The translations under genes and the position numbers were made by a program. Positions 39,772 to 48,856 of a stretch of DNA of 64,000 bases are shown here, one piece after another (position 1 is the first letter of the stretch; each line of letters opens with the position of its first letter). This DNA comes from Bacteroidota bacterium (GTDB lineage: Bacteria > Bacteroidota > Bacteroidia > Bacteroidales > B39-G9): assembly GCA_015222055.1 (NCBI GenBank), contig JADFUR010000117.1:1-64000 (forward strand), read 5' to 3'. Below the pieces are notes generated by a model. The model did no database searches. It was not told where the DNA came from and worked only from the letters and a program-made list of their open reading frames with translations.

Positions 39772-41448
39772 ATGTTTATAATTAACAAACATTTAAAAAC
39801 CATTATTCTCGCAATCGTCTCGCTTGCATACTCATCACTATTCAAACATCTCAAATCACCAATCACAATTGCCACCCTCCTATTTTTCTTCTTATCTGCC
39901 AACTCAATTTTTTCTCAACAAACTCTTCCATTAAACAGGCATATAAACCAATCTTTTGAGCGGGAGTTAAACAAAACCACATCAACACAACACACAGATT
40001 TTAAACCATTAATCTTTTCTCCAGAATCGCCAAACTACGATTCTTTGTTAATGATTAACAAAAAACCGCAACACTCATCTTACATAAAAAGAAAATTATT
40101 TTACGAAAATTTTATTATTGTTGACACAAACAATTTTCATCTAACCATTGACCCGCTTTTTAACTTTGAATTTTCGAAAGAAAAAGATAACGACACAAAA
40201 TATTATACAAACACGAGAGGTGTAAATGTAAAAGGGCGAATTGGCAAAACTCTTACCTTTCAATCAAACTTTTACGAAAACCAAGGGGTGTTTTATGATT
40301 ATATTTCCGATTATGTAAAAAAATATAGGGTTGTCCCTGGACAAGGATTGGCAAAAGCTTATAAAAATAATGGTAGTGATTATGCTTGGGTTACAGGTTT
40401 AATATCTTATTCTCCTTCAAAATATTTTAATTTTCAGTTTGGCAATGGAAAAAATTTTATTGGTAATGGTTATCGTTCTTTACTATTATCTGACAACTCT
40501 TTTAACTATCCATTTTTTAAAATAACCACCAATATATGGAAATTTCAATATACAAACCTATACACCTCTTTTATTGACATTAACGCTCCCCACACCTACC
40601 AAGGTGGCTTTCAAAGAAAATACGGAACTTTTCATTATTTGAGTTATAACTTATGCAAACGCCTACAAATAGGATTGTTCGAAGCGGTGATATGGCAAGC
40701 TGCCGATTCTACCGGCAACAGAGGTTTTGAAATTGGATATCTTAACCCTGTTATATTTTACCGTCCAGTTGAATTTTCTTTAGGCTCTCCTGACAATTCT
40801 CTGATGGGTGCAAATTTAAATTTTAAAATTTCTGGCAAAACATCATTCTATTCTCAGTTTATTCTCGATGATCTCGACATTGGTAAATCGAAACTCGGAA
40901 AAGGATTTATTTTAAACAAATACGGCTATCAGCTTGGATTTAAATTTTTCGATCTTTTCACAATTAATAATTTATATTTTCAAACAGAATATAATCGAGT
41001 GCAACCTTATGTTTATTCACATAAGACACCAATGCAAAACTATGCTCATTATAATCAAGCATTGGCTCATCCTCTCGGGGCTAACTTTAAAGAATCTGTT
41101 TCTATTATTAATTACAGGTATAAAAACATTTTTATAGAATTTAAATTTAACTATGCTTTATATGGTGCCGACACTTTAAACTCTCATTGGGGAAAAAATA
41201 TTTTTAAATCAGATTATGATGCTCAACTGGGATATCCTTCTTACGACAATGCCGTTTGTCAAGGTTATGAAACAAGGCTTATGTATCAAAATATTAGCCT
41301 CTCTTATTTACTTAACCCAAAAACAAGGATGAACATTTCTGTTGGATACACAAACAGAACTTTAATTAATGATGCTGAAACACTCAAAAGCAATTACTTT
41401 TATATTGCATTTAGAACATCGCTCATAAATCTTTATAATGATTTTTAA
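39772..41448 (+). CDS. RemB-like gliding/outer-membrane protein (Wzi/capsule-assembly-like)
   Basis: 558 aa; 'GRIGKTLTFQSNFYENQGVFYDYISDYV', 'FQFGNGKNFIGNGYRSLLLSDNSFNYPF', beta-barrel-like. Confidence 0.7.
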   Translation: MFIINKHLKTIILAIVSLAYSSLFKHLKSPITIATLLFFFLSANSIFSQQTLPLNRHINQSFERELNKTTSTQHTDFKPLIFSPESPNYDSLLMINKKPQHSSYIKRKLFYENFIIVDTNNFHLTIDPLFNFEFSKEKDNDTKYYTNTRGVNVKGRIGKTLTFQSNFYENQGVFYDYISDYVKKYRVVPGQGLAKAYKNNGSDYAWVTGLISYSPSKYFNFQFGNGKNFIGNGYRSLLLSDNSFNYPFFKITTNIWKFQYTNLYTSFIDINAPHTYQGGFQRKYGTFHYLSYNLCKRLQIGLFEAVIWQAADSTGNRGFEIGYLNPVIFYRPVEFSLGSPDNSLMGANLNFKISGKTSFYSQFILDDLDIGKSKLGKGFILNKYGYQLGFKFFDLFTINNLYFQTEYNRVQPYVYSHKTPMQNYAHYNQALAHPLGANFKESVSIINYRYKNIFIEFKFNYALYGADTLNSHWGKNIFKSDYDAQLGYPSYDNAVCQGYETRLMYQNISLSYLLNPKTRMNISVGYTNRTLINDAETLKSNYFYIAFRTSLINLYNDF

Positions 41449-41454
41449 AATTTG

Positions 41455-41496
41455 TTTCGCCCGGATAATATTATTAACTTGGAGCAACACCTCAAA
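41455..41496 (+). repeat. Decayed family A unit (central hairpin only)
   Basis: ggataatattattaacttggagcaacacctcaa vs intact ggctataacattattaacttggggcatcgccccaag. Confidence 0.5.
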
Positions 41497-41562
41497 AAGC
41501 TAGCTTACAAAATTTGGTGTTTATGTTAAAATATCGTTAATTGAATTTCTGTTTCGCACCAA

Positions 41563-41653
41563 TAGCCTGTAGGGCTATAACATTATTAACTTGGGGCATC
41601 GCCCCAAGAGATAAGACAAAAAACATAACATCAGCCTGTAGGGCTGAGACAAA
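41563..41653 (+). repeat. Family A three-hairpin repeat, unit 3
   Basis: AGCCtgtaGGGCT; CTTGGGGC-atc-GCCCCAAG (41590-41608); AGCCtgtaGGGCT then gagacaaa. Confidence 0.85.
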
Positions 41654-41694
41654 AACTCAATATTATTGTGATATAATATTTATAACTTTATAAG

Positions 41695-42264
41695 ATGACT
41701 AATAATAAAATAATTGTTGCTGTTTCGGGTGCCAGTGGTTCAATTTACGCCAAAATTTTGCTCGATAAATTACTCACTTTACAAAATCAATTTGATGAGC
41801 TCAGCATTGTCTTTTCAAAAAATGCTAAAGATATATGGAAATATGAAATAGGGAATTCTGATTTTAAAAAATACCCTTTCCCTTTTTATGAAAATAATGA
41901 TTTTAATTCTCCTATTGCTTCCGGCTCTTCAAAACACAACACAATGATTATTTGTCCCTGTTCAATGGGAAGCTTAGCTCGCATAGCCAATGGCACTTCC
42001 GACGATTTAATTTCCCGTTCTGCCGATGTTATTCTTAAAGAAAGAAAAAAATTAATTCTTGTTAGCCGAGAAAATCCCCTTAGCCTTATTCATATCAAAA
42101 ATATGAAAACCATTACGCTAGCCGGCGGAATAATATGCCCTGCAAACCCTTCGTTTTACAGCAAACCCACAAACATAAATGAATTAGTTGGCACTGTTGT
42201 TGATAAAATTCTCAGCCTTGCCGGTTTTCAATTCGATTCATATAGTTGGGATGGTGGTAAATAA
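41695..42264 (+). CDS. ubiX: UbiX-family flavin prenyltransferase
   Basis: 'IIVAVSGASGSIYAKILLDKL', 'ASGSSKHNTMIICPCSMGSLARIANGTSDDLISRSADVILKERKKLILVSRE'. Confidence 0.93.
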   Translation: MTNNKIIVAVSGASGSIYAKILLDKLLTLQNQFDELSIVFSKNAKDIWKYEIGNSDFKKYPFPFYENNDFNSPIASGSSKHNTMIICPCSMGSLARIANGTSDDLISRSADVILKERKKLILVSRENPLSLIHIKNMKTITLAGGIICPANPSFYSKPTNINELVGTVVDKILSLAGFQFDSYSWDGGK

Positions 42265-42265
42265 T

Positions 42266-42431
42266 ATTCCTAACAGCTAATGCGACTTCCACGCTGATAC
42301 GGATTTGCAATCCGTATCTTATTATTGAATATGTATATTTTGCTTTTTATAGTTATCCTGTTTATATAATAATTACTAAAAACGTATCTGTATTATAGCT
42401 TTCGGATTGCAAATCCGAAGGAGCTAGGAAT
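42266..42431. mobile_element. MITE-like inverted-repeat element (non-coding)
   Basis: ATTCCTA...GACTTCC..ATACGGATTtgcAATCCGTAT ... TTCGGATTgcAAATCCGAAGGAGCTAGGAAT: inverted ends each carrying a TGC/GCA-loop hairpin. Confidence 0.5.
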
Positions 42432-42553
42432 CACCATTCACGAATCACCATTCACCATTCCCCAAACCCTCTTATCAAAAATAAAATTTTAATACCACAA
42501 GTTTTTATATTAACTTGTGTCTAACAATAAAAAATGAATTGTGAAAAAGAATA

Positions 42554-43129
42554 ATGACAGATAAAGACCTGATAAAAGCAATAAAAAATAACGACCAACA
42601 AGCTTTTAAACAACTCGTTGAAAATAATCAACAATTAGTTGTAAATATTTGCAATGGGTTTTTACATAATATTGCTGATGCAGAAGATATTGCACAAGAA
42701 GTTTTTATTGAAATATTTTTATCCGTTAATAAATTTAGAGAAGATGCAAAATTATCAACCTGGCTTTACCGAATTGCAGTTAATAAATCATTAAATCATA
42801 TTCGTAATAATAAAAAACACAAAATCCTCAACAGTATTGATAATATTTCAGGCTCTGATAAAAAAACCGAAAATGATTTACCTGATGTTAATGCTTCACA
42901 GCCCGAAAAAATTATTGAAGATAAAGAGCAGTCTGAGATTTTAAACTATTCAATTAATACATTAGCAAAAAATCAAAAAATTGCTTTCACTTTAAACAAA
43001 TACGACGATTTATCATATAAACAAATATCAGAAATAATGGGAGTGTCTCTATCATCGGTTGAATCGCTTATGCACAGGGCAAAAAAAAATCTGCAAAAAA
43101 AACTTTTTCACTTTTATCAAAAAAAATAA
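42554..43129 (+). CDS. ECF-type RNA polymerase sigma factor
   Basis: 191 aa; 'DAEDIAQEVFIEIF', 'LSTWLYRIAVNKSLNHIRN', 'LSYKQISEIMGVSLSSVESLMHRAKKNLQK'. Confidence 0.94.
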   Translation: MTDKDLIKAIKNNDQQAFKQLVENNQQLVVNICNGFLHNIADAEDIAQEVFIEIFLSVNKFREDAKLSTWLYRIAVNKSLNHIRNNKKHKILNSIDNISGSDKKTENDLPDVNASQPEKIIEDKEQSEILNYSINTLAKNQKIAFTLNKYDDLSYKQISEIMGVSLSSVESLMHRAKKNLQKKLFHFYQKK

Positions 43130-43174
43130 TAATAAACCGCAAGTTTCTAAAATCATTGGTGTCTAAATAACAAA

Positions 43175-43624
43175 ATGCAAAAGATGAAATGTAAAAGCAT
43201 ACATAAAAAATTAATTTTCTTTATTGACGGAGAACTCTCTTCAAATAAAAATCAAAAAATTGAAGAACACTTATCTACTTGTCAAGAATGTTCAAAACTT
43301 TATCAGGAATTAAAATCAAGCTTGAATGTCATTGAAAAAGAAAAAAATCCCAAAACAAATCCTTACTTATATACAAGAATAAAACAACGATTAGACGATA
43401 TTAACGAATCATCATCAAAACCAATTTTTGCAATACAACAAATAAAACTTTTTCAGCCTGCATTAGTAAGTTTTATTATTGGTCTGGGTATTTTTATTGG
43501 AATATCAATTGGTAACTTTTATCCTTTAGAGAACAATAATATTGCAGAATCACAATCGGAACAATATTATATTAACGATTTACAACAAGAACATGTTGAA
43601 TATTTTTTACTTAATAACGAATAA
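43175..43624 (+). CDS. Zinc-finger (zf-HC2) anti-sigma factor
   Basis: 'IEEHLSTCQECSKLY' HxxxCxxC; single TM; directly downstream of the sigma factor. Confidence 0.85.
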   Translation: MQKMKCKSIHKKLIFFIDGELSSNKNQKIEEHLSTCQECSKLYQELKSSLNVIEKEKNPKTNPYLYTRIKQRLDDINESSSKPIFAIQQIKLFQPALVSFIIGLGIFIGISIGNFYPLENNNIAESQSEQYYINDLQQEHVEYFLLNNE

Positions 43625-43626
43625 AA

Positions 43627-44133
43627 ATGGACTACTTTAACAAAAATAAAATTCTAATCTGGTTAATAATTATTCTTTTAGCTATTAATGTCTCAACAGT
43701 AGCAACCATTGGATATCATTTTTATACTCGAGGTAGAGTTGAAAGAATAAACAATAGAAGACATGTTAGAATTCCTAATAAACGCTTTGGTCGATTTATG
43801 TTTAAAGAACTTGATTTAAATAGATCTCAACGAGGAAAATTTCAAGAGTTTCAAGATGAATATCATCACAATGCGATGAATATAACTAAAGAAATGATGG
43901 AAAAACGCAATGAGATATTTGAAGAATTGTCAAAAGAAAACCCCGACACATTAAAGCTTTATGAAATGGCTGGAGATATTGGAATTTATCACAAAAATCT
44001 TAAAAAACAAACAATCAGACATTACGTTAAAATGAAAAAAAATTGTGATAAACAGCAACAAAAAAAATTATTAAAAATTTACTCTGCAATGCAGAATTCT
44101 AAAGCAGATATTGTTTGCAAAATGCAACGATAA
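43627..44133 (+). CDS. Spy/CpxP-like periplasmic heavy-metal-sensor-type protein
   Basis: N-terminal TM; 'FKELDLNRSQRGKFQEFQDEYHHNAMNITKEMMEKRNEIFEEL'. Confidence 0.7.
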   Translation: MDYFNKNKILIWLIIILLAINVSTVATIGYHFYTRGRVERINNRRHVRIPNKRFGRFMFKELDLNRSQRGKFQEFQDEYHHNAMNITKEMMEKRNEIFEELSKENPDTLKLYEMAGDIGIYHKNLKKQTIRHYVKMKKNCDKQQQKKLLKIYSAMQNSKADIVCKMQR

Positions 44134-44195
44134 TATTTGTGAATTATATAAGCATATTTTTAAATTTTTGATTAACCACCTAAAAACCAAAAAAG

Positions 44196-44726
44196 ATGAA
44201 AAAAGTAAAATTTAAATCACTGGCACTATTAATGGTTGCCGCTCTTCTAAGTATTAACACAAGCATTTTTGCACAAAAAGCAAATATGCAAATGATGAAT
44301 ACTAAAAATTGTAATATCCCAAATTTGACTGAAGAGCAAGAAACAAAAATTGAAAAATTGAGAACAGCTCACATGGAAGATATGATAGGCTATAAAACTC
44401 AATTTGAAGAAAAAAAGGCTCATAAAAAATCTCTTATGGTTGCTAAAGCAATTGACCTAAAGACTGTTAACAAAACTATTGACGAAATGAGTGCTATTAG
44501 GGTAAAAATGCAAAAGATGAAAGCTAAGCACCACAAAGACGTTAGAAGTTTATTAACACCCGAACAAAAAGTATTTTTCAACAATCGTTATATTAATAAA
44601 AGAGGTAACAACAAATCTTATGGTAGAAGAGGTAACGGTATGAGAAATGGAACTGGAAACAAAATGGGAAATGGAACTGGAAATGGAAATGGAATGGGAA
44701 ACCACTCTGGCTGCAGAAACCGATAA
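44196..44726 (+). CDS. Spy/CpxP-like periplasmic protein with Gly/Asn/Met-rich tail
   Basis: signal peptide; 'IPNLTEEQETKIEKLRTAHM...LTPEQKVFFNNRY'; tail 'RGNGMRNGTGNKMGNGTGNGNGMGNHSGCRNR'. Confidence 0.75.
   Translation: MKKVKFKSLALLMVAALLSINTSIFAQKANMQMMNTKNCNIPNLTEEQETKIEKLRTAHMEDMIGYKTQFEEKKAHKKSLMVAKAIDLKTVNKTIDEMSAIRVKMQKMKAKHHKDVRSLLTPEQKVFFNNRYINKRGNNKSYGRRGNGMRNGTGNKMGNGTGNGNGMGNHSGCRNR
44630..44705 (+). repeat. Short tandem-like GGAAAY repeat encoding the GN-rich tail
   Basis: ggaactggaaacaaaatgggaaatggaactggaaatggaaatggaatggga. Confidence 0.7.
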
Positions 44727-44929
44727 TATTCCCAAAATGAATAAATAATTGTTTACACCGAAAGACATCCGGGGTTTTTATAGCTTCGGTTGTTTTTTTT
44801 TGCAATAAATTTAACTGTTAAAAAAACTGCACCCACATTTATTTTTTTTTATGAAATAAATAATTTATTTAAGCATAATATTATTCGTAACTTTATGCAT
44901 CAATATTTATTAAATTATTATCTTTCATA

Positions 44930-47401
44930 ATGGATTTTCAAAACAATTCTCAATTACAACTTGCATATAATTTTGTTCAATTTACTGGAAAGAACATATT
45001 TTTAACCGGAAAAGCCGGAACGGGGAAAACCACCTTTTTGCACAACATTAAAAAGCATTCGCCAAAGCGTATGGTTGTTGTAGCTCCAACAGGTGTTGCC
45101 GCAATTAATGCTTCAGGCGTTACCATTCATTCTTTTTTTCAACTCTCTTTTGGTCCTCTTCTTCCCGACTATCAAACCGTTAAATTAATGAATCAGGAAA
45201 AACGACTGAGTGCCAACAGATTCAGTAAAGAAAAAATAAACATAATTAAAAGTCTTGATTTACTGATAATTGACGAGATTAGTATGGTTAGAGCTGATTT
45301 GCTTGATGGTATTGATAGCACACTGAGGCGTTTCAGAAACAAAAATCTTCCGTTTGGGGGAGTTCAACTGCTTATGATTGGCGACCTGCAACAACTTGCT
45401 CCAATAATAAAAGGTGAAGAAGAAAGATTATTACGAGAATATTATGACACTCCATTTTTTTTTAGCAGCAATGCTTTAAAACAGACACAATATGTTACCA
45501 TAGAGCTTAAGCATGTTTATCGTCAAAAAGACGAAAATTTTATTAATCTACTTAATAAAATTCGTGATAACAAGATAGATAATGATGTAATTAAGAAGCT
45601 AAACGAAAGGTACAAGCCCGAATTCGACCCTGATAACGAAGGGTATATAATACTCACCACCCACAATGCCAAAGCAAAAAAAATTAATGATTCGAAACTA
45701 AATCGTTTGCAGGAAAAAACTCACTCTTTTGAAGCAGAAGTGTCAAAAAATTTTCCAGAATATGCTTATCCTACAGATTATGATTTGGAATTAAAAGTTG
45801 GTGCTCAGGTAATGTTTGTAAAAAACGATCCCACTCCTGCCAAACTTTTTTACAATGGTAAAATTGGAACTGTAATAGATATTGATAACGATATAATAGC
45901 TGTTGATTGTGAAGGAGACGACCAGGTAATTGAAGTTACTCCTGTAGAATGGCAAAAAATGAAATACACTTTGGATAAAGAAACCAAAGAAATTAATGAA
46001 ACCATTGACGGCACTTTTACCCAATATCCACTAAAGCTTGCTTGGGCTGTTACTATTCATAAAGCACAGGGATTGACTTTTGAAAAAGCAATTATTGATG
46101 CAGAATCGTCGTTTGCTCACGGTCAGGTATATGTTGCTCTTAGTCGTTGCAAATCGCTCGAAGGGCTCGTGCTAAAGACACCAATTTCTGCTCAAAGTGT
46201 GAAACACGATAAAACTGTTGAGGGTTTCACAAAAGAGTATGAGGAAAACCAACCGGGTAAAATCGAATTAGAAGAATCAAAAAAAATATATCAACAGCAA
46301 TTACTTACCGATATCTTTGATTTTGATGATTTACAAAAATATATTTATTTTTCTATAAAAATATTAAAAGATAATTCTGCCGCTTTTCAGGAAAATATAT
46401 CAAATAATTTTTTAGAGTTAAACAAAATTGTTAAACCAGATATAACAGCTGTATCAGCAACATTTCGCAGACAACTAAAAAATTTATTTTTAAAAAATAT
46501 TGATCTTGAAAAAGACCTTATTTTACAAGACAGAATAAAAAAAGCTTCTACTTATTTTTCTGAAAAAATTAAAACATTACTTATAGATAAAATTAATGAC
46601 GTCTCAATTGAAACAGATAACAAAAAAGTACTTAAATCTGTAAAAGATGTGTTAAATAAATTATCACACGAGGCATTGTTTAAGTCATCTTGCTTAAAAG
46701 CTTGCAAAGATGGTTTTGTTGTTAAAGATTTTCTTGAAATTAGAGCTAAAGCTTCTATTGACGATAGTTCACTGAAAACTTCACTAAAAAAATCACAAAA
46801 ACCAATTAGCACAGATATAATTAACCCGGAATTATATGAGCGTTTAAGAAACTGGCGCGATACAAAGGCCGAAGAACTCGACAAAGATGTTTATCTTATT
46901 CTACAATTAAAAACCATGAGGGAGATGAGTGCGAAGCTTCCTGTTACAAACTTTTCGTTAAGTAAAATTAAAGGTCTAGGTAAAAAGAAATTAGAATTAT
47001 TCAGTAGTGATTTGCTTGAAATGGTAATTTCATATTGCAAAGAAAAAAATATTGAAATTAATACTTTTGAAGAACCTGAAATTGAAATTGATATACCTAA
47101 AAAAAACACTAAAGATATTAGCTTTGATTTATGGAAAAAAGGAAAGACAATAGAAGAAATAGCTGAAGAAAGACAATTTACGACTCAAACTATTGAAAAA
47201 CATTTAGCTCATTTTATTGGTATTGGTGAATTAAGCATTGACACAATGCTAAGTACTGAGAAGATTAAGCTTATTTCTAACTATTTTGCAACACACAACA
47301 CAGATGTTTTAGGCGAAGCAAAAGCGGCTCTTGGTAATGATGTTTCATACAATGAGTTAATTTTTGTGTTAGAACATCTGAAATTCATTCATAAAAAATA
47401 G
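44930..47401 (+). CDS. Pif1-like AAA helicase with C-terminal HRDC/HTH-like regions
   Basis: 823 aa; Walker A 'LTGKAGTGKTTFL', 'PTGVAAINASGVTIHSFF', 'LIIDEISMVRADLLD', 'AVTIHKAQGLTF'; C-terminal 'YERLRNWRDTKAEELD...LSKIKGLGKKKLE' and HTH. Confidence 0.88.
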   Translation: MDFQNNSQLQLAYNFVQFTGKNIFLTGKAGTGKTTFLHNIKKHSPKRMVVVAPTGVAAINASGVTIHSFFQLSFGPLLPDYQTVKLMNQEKRLSANRFSKEKINIIKSLDLLIIDEISMVRADLLDGIDSTLRRFRNKNLPFGGVQLLMIGDLQQLAPIIKGEEERLLREYYDTPFFFSSNALKQTQYVTIELKHVYRQKDENFINLLNKIRDNKIDNDVIKKLNERYKPEFDPDNEGYIILTTHNAKAKKINDSKLNRLQEKTHSFEAEVSKNFPEYAYPTDYDLELKVGAQVMFVKNDPTPAKLFYNGKIGTVIDIDNDIIAVDCEGDDQVIEVTPVEWQKMKYTLDKETKEINETIDGTFTQYPLKLAWAVTIHKAQGLTFEKAIIDAESSFAHGQVYVALSRCKSLEGLVLKTPISAQSVKHDKTVEGFTKEYEENQPGKIELEESKKIYQQQLLTDIFDFDDLQKYIYFSIKILKDNSAAFQENISNNFLELNKIVKPDITAVSATFRRQLKNLFLKNIDLEKDLILQDRIKKASTYFSEKIKTLLIDKINDVSIETDNKKVLKSVKDVLNKLSHEALFKSSCLKACKDGFVVKDFLEIRAKASIDDSSLKTSLKKSQKPISTDIINPELYERLRNWRDTKAEELDKDVYLILQLKTMREMSAKLPVTNFSLSKIKGLGKKKLELFSSDLLEMVISYCKEKNIEINTFEEPEIEIDIPKKNTKDISFDLWKKGKTIEEIAEERQFTTQTIEKHLAHFIGIGELSIDTMLSTEKIKLISNYFATHNTDVLGEAKAALGNDVSYNELIFVLEHLKFIHKK

Positions 47402-47470
47402 GGTGGATTGCAATAAAATAATAAAGGGTCAATTTAAAAATTGGGGATGCGTTTTTTTGCCTTTGTAAAA

Positions 47471-47563
47471 ATAGTCCGAAGGACTTAAACAACTTAACTT
47501 GGGGCATCGCCCCAAGAAATAAGACAAAAAATATAATATCAGCCTGAAAGGCTGAGACAAAGA
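47471..47563 (+). repeat. Family A three-hairpin repeat, unit 4
   Basis: AGTCC-gaa-GGACT (47473-47485); CTTGGGGC-atc-GCCCCAAG (47498-47516); AGCCT-gaa-AGGCT (47541-47553) then gagacaaag. Confidence 0.88.
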
Positions 47564-47655
47564 CTAATAAAATATACCAATCCGGAAGATTTAAATAATA
47601 AAAAATTTCTTAAATAGTATGATAGAATATGATGAAAATTATTTTGGTTTTTAAT

Positions 47656-47745
47656 TTCTCTCACTCTTTCAGAGTGATTGCGGTCTAATCAGATCTATAC
47701 TTGGGACGATGCCCCAAGTTATATTGTCAAAGACTTTCAGTCTTA
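47656..47745 (-). repeat. Family A three-hairpin repeat, unit 5 (inverted)
   Basis: CACTCT-ttc-AGAGTG; CTTGGGAC-gat-GCCCCAAG (47700-47718); AAGACT-ttc-AGTCTT (47729-47744). Confidence 0.88.
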
Positions 47746-47835
47746 ATTATTTATATAAAAAATAAATTTATATCTAATCCACCCTAATTTTTATATGAAC
47801 TAAAATTAGTCTTAGCTAAAAATCTGTATAACAAA

Positions 47836-47867
47836 AAATCCGAGATTACAAAACCTCGGATTTTTTT
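47836..47867. terminator. Probably bidirectional rho-independent terminator
   Basis: AAATCCGAG-attacaaaac-CTCGGATTT flanked by A run and T run; lies between convergent genes. Confidence 0.88.
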
Positions 47868-47885
47868 ATCTGAATAAATATTTTT

Positions 47886-48830
47886 TTATTTTAAATAAAA
47901 ATCAACAGTTCCAATTTGTTTACCGTCAGTGAAAATATCAACAGCATAATTCCCAGGAATTAAGCCTTCTTTATTTAAAGTATTTTGAAAAAATACGCAC
48001 ATTTCTTTTTCTTTATTATCATACTCTACCTCACGTTTTGAAGTGTAAGCAATTTCCTGACCTTCAAAAACAAACAAATTCTCTTCCGATGAAATCAATA
48101 CCAAATCGTCTGGTCGTACAATTCTTATATAAACATCTTTTACCCCCGATTGTGCAATAACATTCTCATCCAATGTGAAACAAACTTTAAATTTATCAAC
48201 TTTTTTAGCTTTCTTAACTTTCCTTTCCCTTCGGTTTAATGCCAATACATTAATGTTAAAGGTCTTAATTGTTGATGCTTTGTCAACTTTAGTTGTCAAT
48301 TCTTCATTCTTTTGCGTTAAATCATCATTCTTAGATGTAGCATCTCTATATTGTTTTTTAACATGAACATTCTCTTCTTTCAATGCAACATTCATTGTGT
48401 TAAGAGAATCGATCTGAACAATAAAACTTCTCATAACTTTTCGCAAAGTCTCCATTTCAGATTTGTATTTTTTTATCACCCCACGATTAACAACTTTTTC
48501 TTTTCTAAGCTTTTTCATTATTTGCTTAATCTTTGCTTGATTCTCTCCTAACTGGATGTTTAAAGTGTCGTTGCTAGATTCAAGTGATTCATACTCTGCA
48601 AGCAAATTGTCAAATTCATGCGACAAACTATCTTTAGCTTCTACTGTTTCATTTTGTTGCACAATTAAATCTTTAGTTTTTTGAGTTTCATTAAAAAAAA
48701 GCCAGGCAACAATTAAAAGTAAAACAAAAAGTAAAATGGCAATAGTTTTATAAAAACCACCCTTCTCTTTCCCTTTTGAATCGAAATTTTTTATATTGTT
48801 ATTTGATAAATTTTTTCCTTTATTTTCCAT
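47886..48830 (-). CDS. Membrane-anchored coiled-coil protein of unknown function
   Basis: 314 aa; N-terminal TM 'TIAILLFVLLLIVAWLFF', long coiled coil, C-terminal beta-rich domain. Confidence 0.75.
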   Translation of the reverse strand: MENKGKNLSNNNIKNFDSKGKEKGGFYKTIAILLFVLLLIVAWLFFNETQKTKDLIVQQNETVEAKDSLSHEFDNLLAEYESLESSNDTLNIQLGENQAKIKQIMKKLRKEKVVNRGVIKKYKSEMETLRKVMRSFIVQIDSLNTMNVALKEENVHVKKQYRDATSKNDDLTQKNEELTTKVDKASTIKTFNINVLALNRRERKVKKAKKVDKFKVCFTLDENVIAQSGVKDVYIRIVRPDDLVLISSEENLFVFEGQEIAYTSKREVEYDNKEKEMCVFFQNTLNKEGLIPGNYAVDIFTDGKQIGTVDFYLK

Positions 48831-48856
48831 AGTATTAAATTATTCTTTATAAATTA

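Noticed and set aside
44553-44805. Two minus-strand ORFs over the GN-rich tail
   Set aside because: Low-complexity antisense translations of the GGAAAY repeat.
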